A DNA stretch of 21,649 bases from Bacilli bacterium (lineage in GTDB: Bacteria; Bacillota_I; Bacilli_A; RF39; UBA660), in contig JAEDGC010000028.1 in the NCBI GenBank assembly GCA_016297695.1, positions 1-21,649 on the forward strand, read 5' to 3'. The position numbers and the translations under genes are program-made. Below are positions 15,355 through 21,649 of this stretch, in pieces. The notes beneath the pieces are model-generated. The model was not told where the DNA came from, did no database searches, and saw nothing but the letters and a program-made list of their open reading frames with translations. Position 1 is the stretch's first letter. Every line of letters begins with the position of its first letter.

Positions 15355-17561
15355 ATTTTTTTTAAGATTTTATCAGTAGTATTTTCATCTTCATCATATA
15401 AATCAATTTTAAATCTTCTTATTTTTAAATTCACATATTCTTTTATCTTATCTATACTATTTATGGTTTTATAATGTAGTATTGTTGTCATACAATTATT
15501 AGAAATTATTGGATATTTATTATTATTTTTATCTACTAAATAATACTTGCTATCATTTTTATTACATCCCATACATTTACCAAAATAATTTTTAATTGGA
15601 CAATATTTCATTATCATCAGTTCTAGATGGGTATAAATTGTTAAGATAGTTTTATCATAATTTTTAATATTTTTTAATCTATTAAAGTCAATTTCAACAG
15701 ATAAAGTTAGCTCTTTTAAGTCATTTAATAATAAATTTTTAGTATAAGAGTTTGTAACATTTAATGGATAATCACATATTAATATATTATTGTTTTTATA
15801 TTTATTGATAGCACCAATTTCATTAACAACTAATTTTTCATTATTAAATTCATCATATTTCATATTAACTCTAGGTAATCTAAAATAAACATTTTCTTTT
15901 TTATATTTATTATATAAATTAAAATTTGAAGTAATAATTGTATTTACTTTATTAGCTAAACACACTAAAAGTTGTTTTTCATTATAAACAGATACTATTA
16001 TTTTTAATTCATCATCACTCGCTCTATTTTTTGAAATATTTAATTTATTTTTAACAAATGGATGACTAATGGTATTTTCTCTAACATTTATAAGTTCATC
16101 AAGAATTTTTCTTCTTATTTCATTAATATCTTTTAAATTAACAAAAATATTATCATCCTTTTTAATAATTGTTTTTTCTACTTCAAAAGGTGTGTTACCA
16201 ACTTTTTCTAATTGTCGTTTTATATCATCATAAGTAACCTCTCTTTTAATAGCATTTTCAACAATATTACCCGTTTTAGTTAAAATATTCGTATTGTCAG
16301 TTACTGTTATTTCAAATTTATTTCCTTTTAAAAATTGGCAAGAAAATTTAATTTTAATTTTTCTTTTGGGAAGAATTGACAATTCATCATTAAGTTTTTT
16401 ATCAATTGTTTTTAATACGATATCTTTTTCTTTAAGACCAACTTTATTATCAACAAGGCAAATATTTCCCTTTTTTATATTAGATTTAAGTAACTTTTTT
16501 TCATCATATAATTTGTTAACAACCATTCCTTTATTAGCATTTGCAAAACGAATAGCATCTTCTTGAAAAAGTGAATCATCAGTAATTTTAATATATATAT
16601 ATTTTGGTGTTGTTTTAATAACACTACCTATCTTTATACCTTGATGATTAGATGTCTTGATATTAGCAATATTTTTATCGTTAAATAAAAACCCCGTAGT
16701 AAATTTACGATTATATAATTTTTTTAGATTTTTATAATCATTTTCACTTAACTTCATTTCTTCGCCAGCATAATATTTATCAATTAACATACGATATAAT
16801 CTTGTTACATACCCAACATAAAAAGGTGATTTCATTCTTCCCTCAATTTTTAAACTGTCAATGTTTGAATCAAGAATTTCTTTTAATTTATTTATTGTAT
16901 TAAATTCTCTTAAACTTAAAGGATATTCTCCTAAACCTTCTTCAATTTTATTATTTTTCATAATTTTATACGGAAGACGACAAGATCCAACACATTCTCC
17001 ACGATTTCCACTTCTACCACCATTTAAACTACTAAATAAGCAACATCCAGAATAACAAACGCACAAGGCACCATAAACAAAAACTTCTTTTTCAAGTGAG
17101 GTATTTAATGAATTAATTTCATTTAAAGACATTTCTCTTGCTAAAACTATTCTTTTTACCCCTAAATCTTGCAAATACTTTATACCATATTCATTATGAT
17201 TATGGGCTTGAGTTGAAGCATGAATTTCTAAATTCGGAAATGTTTTATGAATTAAATCTATCATACCTAAATCTTGCATAATTATAGCATCTACATTATT
17301 TCTATGTAAAAATTCAACATAACTAACTAAATTATCTACTTCATCATCATATATTAAAGTATTTACAGTTACATAAACTTTAACACCATATAAATGACAA
17401 AATTTGATAGCTTCTATTAATTCTTGGTTACTAAAATTATCAGCATATTTTCTTGCACCATAATTATTTCCCGAAAGATATACTGCATCACATCCATTAA
17501 ATACTGCTTGATAAAGCATATCCTTATTACCTACAGGTGATAACAATTCAACTTTTTTCAT
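15330..17561 (-). CDS. U32 family peptidase, RlhA-like, long form
   Basis: Member of the U32 family with the C-terminal DUF3656-type extension. Despite the peptidase name, the characterised relative RlhA (YdcP) takes part in hydroxylation of a 23S rRNA cytidine, and other members (TrhP) hydroxylate tRNA uridines. The N-terminal barrel starts MKKVELLSPVGN; HASTQAHNHNEYG (114-126) and LAREMSLNEI (140-149) follow. The U32 signature is EVFVYGALCVCYSGCC (159-174), with NGGRSGNRGECVGSC (180-194) supplying further cysteines for a probable Fe-S cluster. The 743-residue product carries a late Cys group (KYCPIKNYFGKCMGC) near residue 675. The start is set by the family N-terminus; in-frame ATG 17567 and GTG 17570 are alternatives, and no strong ribosome binding site discriminates. 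It is divergent from the MarR gene, sharing the gap with the palindromic operator. Confidence 0.9.
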   Translation of the reverse strand: MKKVELLSPVGNKDMLYQAVFNGCDAVYLSGNNYGARKYADNFSNQELIEAIKFCHLYGVKVYVTVNTLIYDDEVDNLVSYVEFLHRNNVDAIIMQDLGMIDLIHKTFPNLEIHASTQAHNHNEYGIKYLQDLGVKRIVLAREMSLNEINSLNTSLEKEVFVYGALCVCYSGCCLFSSLNGGRSGNRGECVGSCRLPYKIMKNNKIEEGLGEYPLSLREFNTINKLKEILDSNIDSLKIEGRMKSPFYVGYVTRLYRMLIDKYYAGEEMKLSENDYKNLKKLYNRKFTTGFLFNDKNIANIKTSNHQGIKIGSVIKTTPKYIYIKITDDSLFQEDAIRFANANKGMVVNKLYDEKKLLKSNIKKGNICLVDNKVGLKEKDIVLKTIDKKLNDELSILPKRKIKIKFSCQFLKGNKFEITVTDNTNILTKTGNIVENAIKREVTYDDIKRQLEKVGNTPFEVEKTIIKKDDNIFVNLKDINEIRRKILDELINVRENTISHPFVKNKLNISKNRASDDELKIIVSVYNEKQLLVCLANKVNTIITSNFNLYNKYKKENVYFRLPRVNMKYDEFNNEKLVVNEIGAINKYKNNNILICDYPLNVTNSYTKNLLLNDLKELTLSVEIDFNRLKNIKNYDKTILTIYTHLELMIMKYCPIKNYFGKCMGCNKNDSKYYLVDKNNNKYPIISNNCMTTILHYKTINSIDKIKEYVNLKIRRFKIDLYDEDENTTDKILKKIKMLIDDN

Positions 17562-17644
17562 AAACATCACTACAAATATAATACTATTATTTCTAAATTT
17601 TGAATACCCCTATTGACTTAATTTATTATTTTTTATAAAATATA

Positions 17645-17656
17645 ATTGTATACAAT
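17645..17656. promoter_or_regulatory. Palindromic operator, OhrR/MarR-type
   Basis: Perfect 12-bp palindrome ATTGTATACAAT, overlapping the TATAAT at 17641-17646 and ending 16 bases before the MarR-family gene start. OhrR-type repressors bind TACAATT/AATTGTA-type dyads. Its place supports autoregulation and possibly control of the divergent U32 gene. Confidence 0.65.
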
Positions 17657-17672
17657 ATAAAGGGTGGTAATA

Positions 17673-18137
17673 ATGGAAAATAAGTATGATAAATTAAAAT
17701 TAGAAAATCAATTATGCTTTGCATTTTATGTTTGTTCAAAAGAAATTATAAGAAAATATAAATCACTTTTAGATCCATACAATTTAACTTACACACATTA
17801 TATAACCTTACTTGCTTTATGGGAAGAAGATAATGTTACAGTTAAAGAACTAGGAAAAAAACTATACTTAGATTCTGGAACATTAACTCCATTATTAAAA
17901 AAACTCGAAAAACATGGTTACATAACTCGTGAAAGATGTTTACAAGATGAACGAAATGTATTTATTAAACTTTCTGCAGATGGTTGGGAATTAAGGGATA
18001 AAATGATTGATATTCCAGATAAAATACTTGATAAAATATTTGAAAATGCACCTCAAAAACCTAAAAATTCTAGCTTTTTATTATCAACGGTTCATGAAGT
18101 TAATAAAATTATGACAAAAAAAGAAAAAAATGATTGA
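17673..18137 (+). CDS. MarR family regulator, OhrR-like
   Basis: Winged-helix transcription factor, probably an organic-peroxide-sensing repressor. The 154 residues match OhrR along the length: Cys15 in NQLCFAFYVCSKEIIRKYK at the position of the redox-sensing Cys15 of B. subtilis OhrR, the helix LTYTHYITLLALWEEDNVTV, the recognition helix LDSGTLTPLLKKLEKHGYI (residues about 72-90), and the wing segment DERNVFIKL. A second Cys (Cys21) lies within the same helix and another (about 95) before the wing. The start chosen has AGGGTGG six bases upstream; the longer frame from GTG 17664 overlaps that site. The palindrome ATTGTATACAAT in front suggests self-repression. No ohrA-type peroxide reductase is seen nearby, so its target lies elsewhere. 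It ends with TGA, then the tRNA promoter. Confidence 0.9.
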   Translation: MENKYDKLKLENQLCFAFYVCSKEIIRKYKSLLDPYNLTYTHYITLLALWEEDNVTVKELGKKLYLDSGTLTPLLKKLEKHGYITRERCLQDERNVFIKLSADGWELRDKMIDIPDKILDKIFENAPQKPKNSSFLLSTVHEVNKIMTKKEKND

Positions 18138-18162
18138 TTTTTTTCTTTTTCTATGGCATAAT
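18134..18162 (+). promoter_or_regulatory. Promoter of tRNA-Gly
   Basis: TTGATT (18134-18139), a 17-bp spacer and CATAAT (18157-18162), with the mature tRNA starting 22 bases later. It overlaps the stop codon of the MarR gene. Confidence 0.65.
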
Positions 18163-18184
18163 ATTAAATGTCAAAAGAAATTTT

Positions 18185-18258
18185 GCGGGTGTAGTTTAAT
18201 GGTAGAGCTTCAGCCTTCCAAGCTGATAACGTGGGTTCGATTCCCATCACCCGCTCCA
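18185..18258 (+). tRNA. tRNA-Gly (anticodon UCC)
   Basis: Complete cloverleaf of 74 nt with encoded CCA. The acceptor GCGGGTG pairs with CACCCGC. The D-arm has AATGGTAG; the anticodon stem TCAGC/GCTGA encloses loop CTTCCAA with anticodon TCC at 18217-18219; the T-arm is GTGGG-TTCGATT-CCCAT (first pair G-U). Discriminator T and CCA occupy 18255-18258. It has its own promoter and trailer terminator. Its anticodon-to-variable segment is copied in inverted orientation 80 bases downstream, at the edge of element 2. Confidence 0.97.
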
Positions 18259-18270
18259 TAGTGAAATCTG

Positions 18271-18324
18271 CTCGAACTTTTCGAGTTTTGATAAATGACT
18301 AATCCAAATTGGATTAGTTTTTTT
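18271..18324 (+). terminator. tRNA-Gly trailer: small hairpin and terminator
   Basis: A first stem CTCGAA/TTCGAG (18271-18276 with 18280-18285) is followed by a terminator stem ACTAATCC/GGATTAGT (18298-18305 with 18311-18318) and a run of T. The whole trailer from GCTCCAT to the T-run is homologous to 7074..7149, including base changes that keep the stems paired. Confidence 0.85.
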
Positions 18325-18336
18325 GTGTTTCGAACT

Positions 18337-18357
18337 CCCACGTTATCAGCTTGGAAG
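18337..18357 (-). repeat. Inverted copy of part of tRNA-Gly
   Basis: These 21 bases are exactly the reverse complement of tRNA-Gly positions 18215-18235 (anticodon loop through the start of the T-stem). A TTCGAA beside it (18330-18334 region) continues the resemblance into the T-loop with a 2-nt difference. It lies immediately before the 90-aa gene of element 2. It could be an attachment-site scar, a fragment of another tRNA-Gly gene in opposite orientation, or the template of an RNA antisense to the tRNA. Confidence 0.8.
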
Positions 18358-18398
18358 AATACAAAGACTATCCTACTTTATAAAGAAAGGATGGAACT

Positions 18399-18671
18399 AT
18401 GGTAAATATTATTAAAGAAGAACTATCATTAGAAGAATCATTAAGAAAGAAAATTGAGTTTATATGTGATTTTACTGATAATAAGCCAACTATTATAAAT
18501 GGTAGTATTAGAAAAATTGATAAGACTAATTTAACTTATATTGAACCACATAGAATAATTATTAATAATACTACATTTCTTGCTTTTAATTATTCTAATG
18601 AAATATTTATTGAGAATTTATCTAATAAGATAAAATTATCAGAACTAGAAGATTATTTAAAAACTATCTAA
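18399..18671 (+). CDS. Unknown 90-aa protein at edge of element 2
   Basis: I do not recognise this protein. It has a strong ribosome binding site (AAAGGATGG, five bases before ATG), so it is very likely expressed. The N-terminal third is charged and helical (MVNIIKEELSLEESLRKKIE). The middle and end alternate hydrophobic and polar residues (GSIRKIDKTNLTYIEPHRII) suggesting beta-strands, followed by a short helix (KLSELEDYLKTI). There is no membrane segment, signal peptide or Cys cluster. Its position between the inverted tRNA segment and the recombinase promoter suggests an element-encoded accessory protein, for example a recombination directionality factor or regulator. That is inference from position only. 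Confidence 0.7.
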   Translation: MVNIIKEELSLEESLRKKIEFICDFTDNKPTIINGSIRKIDKTNLTYIEPHRIIINNTTFLAFNYSNEIFIENLSNKIKLSELEDYLKTI

Positions 18672-18696
18672 ATACTACTATTCCCTAACCAGAGAA

Positions 18697-18724
18697 TTGA
18701 CAAATCATAAAAAAGTGATATTAT
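18697..18724 (+). promoter_or_regulatory. Promoter of leader peptide/recombinase 2
   Basis: Consensus TTGACA (18697-18702), a 16-bp spacer and TATTAT (18719-18724). It lies upstream of the leader peptide and its overlapping terminator, so transcription of the recombinase would have to pass that terminator. Confidence 0.65.
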
Positions 18725-18769
18725 AAATAACCAATGAAAGAGGTATGCTCTAGAAATGGAGGTACATCT

Positions 18770-18847
18770 ATGAAGATAAAACACAATTTACCAAAAATTT
18801 ATAATATTGAATTAATTGAGGAGTCAGTAGTATTTAGACTTTACTAG
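18770..18847 (+). CDS. Leader peptide of recombinase 2, 25 aa
   Basis: Short open frame with a perfect GGAGGT ribosome binding site six bases ahead of ATG, reading MKIKHNLPKIYNIELIEESV and five further residues before TAG. The last third of the frame is the 5' arm of a terminator hairpin, and its stop codon forms the last bases of the loop. A ribosome finishing or stalling on this frame would cover the 5' arm and prevent the terminator from folding. This is the arrangement of a translation-controlled transcription attenuator for the recombinase gene. The peptide has no recognisable family. The strong ribosome binding site and the overlap support its reality; the regulatory role is inferred. 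Confidence 0.6.
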   Translation: MKIKHNLPKIYNIELIEESVVFRLY

Positions 18848-18869
18848 ATACTATTGTCTCCTCTTTTTT
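18818..18869 (+). terminator. Attenuator-like terminator before recombinase 2
   Basis: A 16-bp stem, GAGGAGTCAGTAGTAT (18818-18833) with ATACTATTGTCTCCTC (18848-18863), with one mismatch and one G-U pair and a 14-nt loop, followed by six T. It separates the promoter and leader peptide from the recombinase start at 18890, so it should limit recombinase expression unless read through. Confidence 0.85.
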
Positions 18870-18889
18870 AGTAAAAGGATTTGAAATTT

Positions 18890-20779
18890 ATGAATAATGA
18901 TAAGAAAATTGCTGGTATTTATATTAGAGTTAGTACCGAAGATCAAGCTCGTGAGGGATTTAGTTTACCAGAACAAGAAAAACGATTAAGAGCAATGTGT
19001 GAATATAAAGGTTATGAAATATATAAGTTATATAAAGATGCTGGTATATCGGCTAAAACTGGTAATTTAAGACCTGCATTTGAAGAACTACTACAAGATA
19101 TAAGAGATAAAAAATGTAATACTATTGTTGTATTAAAGTTAGATAGACTTACTCGTTCAGTATTCGATTTAGAGGGTATCATGAGATTTTTAGAAGAAAA
19201 TGATGCTTACTTAGATTGTGCTAATGAAGAAATCAATACTACTAATTCAAGTGGTAAATTAGTTGCTAGAATGCTTACAACTGTTTCACAAAACGAAATT
19301 GAAAGAACTAGTGAAAGAACTAAATTCGGTTTAGCTGGTGCTATTAAAGATGGACATATTCCAGCAAGAGCTCCACTCGGTTATAAACATGAAAATAAAA
19401 AGTTGGTTCCTGATCCACTTACAAAAGATATTGTATTAAGAATATATGATTTATATTTTGAGGGTAAAAGTTATTATAATATTGCTACTATATTTAATGA
19501 AGAAAAAGTTTTAGGAAGAACTAATTGGAAAGATACAGGAATATTAAGAATAATTGCAAATGAGGTTTATAAAGGAGATTATGTTCACGGAAAAAGAACT
19601 AAACATCCTACATACTATAAAGATGTTGTTGAACCAATAATAAGTAAAGAAATGTGGGAAAATTGCCAAGTTCAAAAGAAGAAAAATCAAAAAAACTATA
19701 AGAGAACTCAAACTTATATCTTCCTACAAAAATTAAGATGTCCTAAATGTGGAAGAATACTTGCTGGTGGTGCTTCACATAAAATAAAATCTGATAAATG
19801 GTATTTCTATTATAGATGTGAAAATTGTAAAAACAATATTCACGAGGATAAAATTGAGGATAAAATAAAAGTTTTACTTGCTGATATATTAGAATACGAT
19901 AATGTTGTTAATGAGTTCTTCTTACCAGTTTTAAAATCTAAAATAGATAATCCAAAAGAACAATTAGAGAAAGAATTAAAATCTTTAAATAATAAAAGAG
20001 ATAGAATTAGAAAGGCATATATTGATGAATTATTTACTGAAGAAGAATTTAAACAAGAATCTAAACTAATAGAAAGTCAAATTGAAATGATTAGTTCTAA
20101 ATTACTTGAAAACTCTCAAGCAGAACAATTAAGTTTTACTACTGAAGATATACTACTTAAAAGAGATATGGACTTTATCAATAAAGTTAAACTACCCATA
20201 TCTTATTATGCTTTTAATGATAACTGGGATTTACTAGATCGAGATATTAGAGCTGATATAGTTATGAGATATATTGATGATATAGAGCTAGAACTAAAAA
20301 ATAATAAATATGAAGTTAAACAAATTAACTTTAGAAGCACTTTTTATAGCGATTTTGAAGAGTTATATAAGAAAGGTTATATTGATAGAAAAAGACCTCT
20401 TACATACGATATAAATGGTGTTTGTGTCGATACTAATATAAGATATAGTGAATACTTACCTATTAAAGATGTAATGCAACATTTGTATAGATTAAATGAA
20501 TATTATGAAGTTAATTTATATAAAGGAATTTATTATAAAGAAACTGAAAAATTAGATATAGGACCACTTCAAAGAAATGAAGTTCCTATTAGAGTATTCC
20601 CTTTACAAAATAATAACAACGGAGATAAGAACTGGTTATCAATGGGAATGTTAGCAACTAAAAATAATCCAAACGATATAAAAGTAAATATTAGAGATGT
20701 ATTTGAAACAATACCTGATAATGTTACCGAAGAGGATTTTATATTAAGTGATGATAATGTTAGTCAAGAACAACGATAG
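18890..20779 (+). CDS. Large serine recombinase (TnpX-like), element 2
   Basis: Site-specific recombinase of 629 residues expected to mobilise element 2. The start is the ATG at 18890, which gives MNNDKKIAGIYIRVS with the catalytic Ser15 exactly as in recombinase 1, and has AAAAGGA at workable distance; an upstream in-frame TTG (18881) is too close to that site. Domain order is resolvase (about 1-150, with SERTKFGLAGAIKDGHIP), recombinase domain, zinc ribbon (Cys284/Cys287 and Cys310/Cys313), coiled coil (about 340-420) and an uncharacterised C-terminal extension of over 120 residues. Similarity to 9..1829 is strong in the first 150 residues and persists throughout, so these are diverged relatives, not a recent duplication. 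Expression is probably limited by the terminator in front. Confidence 0.93.
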   Translation: MNNDKKIAGIYIRVSTEDQAREGFSLPEQEKRLRAMCEYKGYEIYKLYKDAGISAKTGNLRPAFEELLQDIRDKKCNTIVVLKLDRLTRSVFDLEGIMRFLEENDAYLDCANEEINTTNSSGKLVARMLTTVSQNEIERTSERTKFGLAGAIKDGHIPARAPLGYKHENKKLVPDPLTKDIVLRIYDLYFEGKSYYNIATIFNEEKVLGRTNWKDTGILRIIANEVYKGDYVHGKRTKHPTYYKDVVEPIISKEMWENCQVQKKKNQKNYKRTQTYIFLQKLRCPKCGRILAGGASHKIKSDKWYFYYRCENCKNNIHEDKIEDKIKVLLADILEYDNVVNEFFLPVLKSKIDNPKEQLEKELKSLNNKRDRIRKAYIDELFTEEEFKQESKLIESQIEMISSKLLENSQAEQLSFTTEDILLKRDMDFINKVKLPISYYAFNDNWDLLDRDIRADIVMRYIDDIELELKNNKYEVKQINFRSTFYSDFEELYKKGYIDRKRPLTYDINGVCVDTNIRYSEYLPIKDVMQHLYRLNEYYEVNLYKGIYYKETEKLDIGPLQRNEVPIRVFPLQNNNNGDKNWLSMGMLATKNNPNDIKVNIRDVFETIPDNVTEEDFILSDDNVSQEQR

Positions 20780-20801
20780 TTGCTTGTGAAATTCTTGACT
20801 A
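20761..20801 (+). repeat. Inverted repeat over the recombinase 2 stop
   Basis: TAGTCAAGAA (20761-20770) and TTCTTGACTA (20792-20801) are perfect inverted 10-mers, and a CAAC/GTTG stem with GATA loop (20771-20782) lies inside, spanning the stop codon. No T-run follows, so it is not a typical terminator. Two more hairpins follow at 20830-20858 (ATCAAAAC/GTTTTGAT) and 20886-20908 (TTACTTTTTT/AAAAAAGTAA). Confidence 0.55.
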
Positions 20802-21011
20802 ATAAAGATAAAAATAATAATGGAAAAATATCAAAACAAAATACTTTTTCGTTTTGATGTTATCTATCATATGAAAATTTTTTGCTTACTTTTTTCTAAA
20901 AAAAGTAATAACAAACGAACACGTTTTGTTTAAACTTGTTTCAATGAAAGTGGGAAAAGTTTGCTTAAATAAATTATGAAAATAATCTTGGTTATTTGAA
21001 TAATTTACATA

Positions 21012-21204
21012 GATAAAATAAAAAGCAGTGCTTTCTATTTTATCAATACTTTATGTAGTTTTAATGCCTCAAGCATTATTACGAAATAAAGTATAAACGG
21101 TTTCTAAGGTGGTAAACCTTAGCTTCCATATCTTGTCTCTGACAAGATATATAGGAAGTTATGAATAATGACAAAGCCACTTTCGTGCCATTTTCAATAT
21201 TCAT
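21012..21204. other. Hairpin array before Mob gene, candidate oriT
   Basis: In the 446 bases without a gene between recombinase 2 and the Mob gene, five adjacent stem-loops are packed into 193 bases. They are 21012-21044 (16-bp stem, one mismatch), 21046-21094 (9-bp outer stem with an inner TAATGC/GCATTA), 21104-21122 (CTAAGGT/ACCTTAG), 21123-21158 (10-bp perfect stem plus CTTCC/GGAAG across a 3-nt bulge) and 21161-21204 (ATGAATA/TATTCAT enclosing a GCCAC/GTGCC stem with one mismatch). Such clusters occur at transfer or mobilisation origins upstream of Mob/Pre genes. A structured RNA leader is the main alternative. Confidence 0.6.
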
Positions 21205-21225
21205 AATTTAGGGGGTGTAAAAAAT

Positions 21226-21649
21226 ATGGAATTATCTTATTCACTACATTTAGGTAATGATAAAAACAAATCAATTAAAGCAAGACAAGAAGCAAAGAAT
21301 ACTCCATCAGGTACTACATCAAAGAATAATAATGCTATTCAAAATGTTAAGAAATTAGGAAAAGTTAATCATCATAATTTAAGACAATACGATAATAATC
21401 AAGATCTAATAAAAACAATAAAAGGTTCTAATGATATTGTAAAAGATGTTAAAGATTTATATTTAGATTTATTTGAAGATGCAAGACTTGAATACAACAA
21501 TAAACAAACTAGAGATGATAGAAAAATAGATAATTACTTTAATAAGATAGCAAATGATACAAAACATGATCTTGCTTGTGAAATAGTTATTGAACTTGGA
21601 AATATGGAATATTGGGATGAGAAAAGTTTAGAATATAAATATCAAATGA
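21226..21649 (+). CDS. Mob/Pre-type mobilization protein, 5' part
   Basis: The N-terminal 141 codons of a gene that runs out of the window. It begins MELSYSLHLGNDKNKSIKAR after an AGGGGGTG ribosome binding site, and continues with NHHNLRQYDNNQDLI, a DVKDLYLDLFEDARLEYNNK segment and RKIDNYFNKIANDTKHDLAC, then EIVIELGNMEYW. This pattern matches, from memory, Bacillota plasmid recombination (Mob_Pre, MOBV) proteins, in which a HYDE-x-x-PHLH type His motif would follow beyond the window end. Such relaxases nick oriT for mobilisation and plasmid recombination. It differs in type from the MOBP relaxase of element 1, so the two elements have different transfer modules. The assignment cannot be confirmed without the His motif. 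Confidence 0.65.
   Translation, partial: MELSYSLHLGNDKNKSIKARQEAKNTPSGTTSKNNNAIQNVKKLGKVNHHNLRQYDNNQDLIKTIKGSNDIVKDVKDLYLDLFEDARLEYNNKQTRDDRKIDNYFNKIANDTKHDLACEIVIELGNMEYWDEKSLEYKYQM

Noticed and set aside
18881..18889. TTG start for recombinase 2
   Set aside because: It lies about two bases behind the AAAAGGA site, too close, and the ATG at 18890 aligns the N-terminus with recombinase 1.
1..21649. CRISPR array or direct-repeat array
   Set aside because: No regularly spaced direct repeats were found on reading; the repeats present are inverted and irregular.

Overview
The window is very AT-rich bacterial DNA with short intergenic gaps, AGGAG-type ribosome binding sites and many intrinsic terminators. 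TGA is used as a stop (relaxase, MarR gene) and Trp is encoded by TGG, so the genetic code is the standard bacterial one. Gene content (OhrR-like MarR regulator, long U32 peptidase, small Hsp20, Tn4451/Tn5397-type transposon genes) fits a low-GC Bacillota lineage, probably gut-associated. I cannot name a species.

Layout. (1) 1 to about 3,590 is part of an integrative mobilizable element: a large serine recombinase, a TnpV-type small protein broken by a one-base frameshift, a candidate oriT and a MOBP-type relaxase. A convergent gene for a tandem-domain, cysteine-hydrolase-like protein (3595..4815) may be its cargo. (2) About 4,850 to 7,840 is an unsettled junction zone. It has two candidate small RNAs with their own promoters and terminators, a GNAT-MATE operon, a decapitated ABC-transporter ATPase, and several inverted repeats. 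(3) 7,837 to 18,258 looks like ordinary chromosome: an HD-hydrolase-like protein lacking its catalytic HD plus a LOG-like protein; a minus-strand operon of P-type ATPase, DHH phosphoesterase and M15 peptidase; trmB; hsp20; a nucleoside hydrolase; an RlhA-like U32 protein; an OhrR-like regulator with a palindromic operator; and tRNA-Gly(UCC). (4) From about 18,330 a second mobile element begins directly behind tRNA-Gly: an inverted copy of part of that tRNA, a 90-aa unknown protein, a short leader peptide overlapping a terminator, a second large serine recombinase, a run of hairpins that resembles an oriT region, and the start of a Mob/Pre-type mobilization gene cut by the window end.

The window is therefore a chromosomal block of about 13 kb between two related but distinct serine-recombinase elements whose recombinases point the same way. 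The most unusual points are the inverted tRNA-Gly segment at the element edge, the leader-peptide/terminator arrangement before the second recombinase, the hairpin array before the Mob gene, the tandem-domain protein with one degenerate copy, and a copy of the tRNA-Gly trailer that has no tRNA in front of it. No CRISPR array, rRNA or complete insertion sequence was seen.
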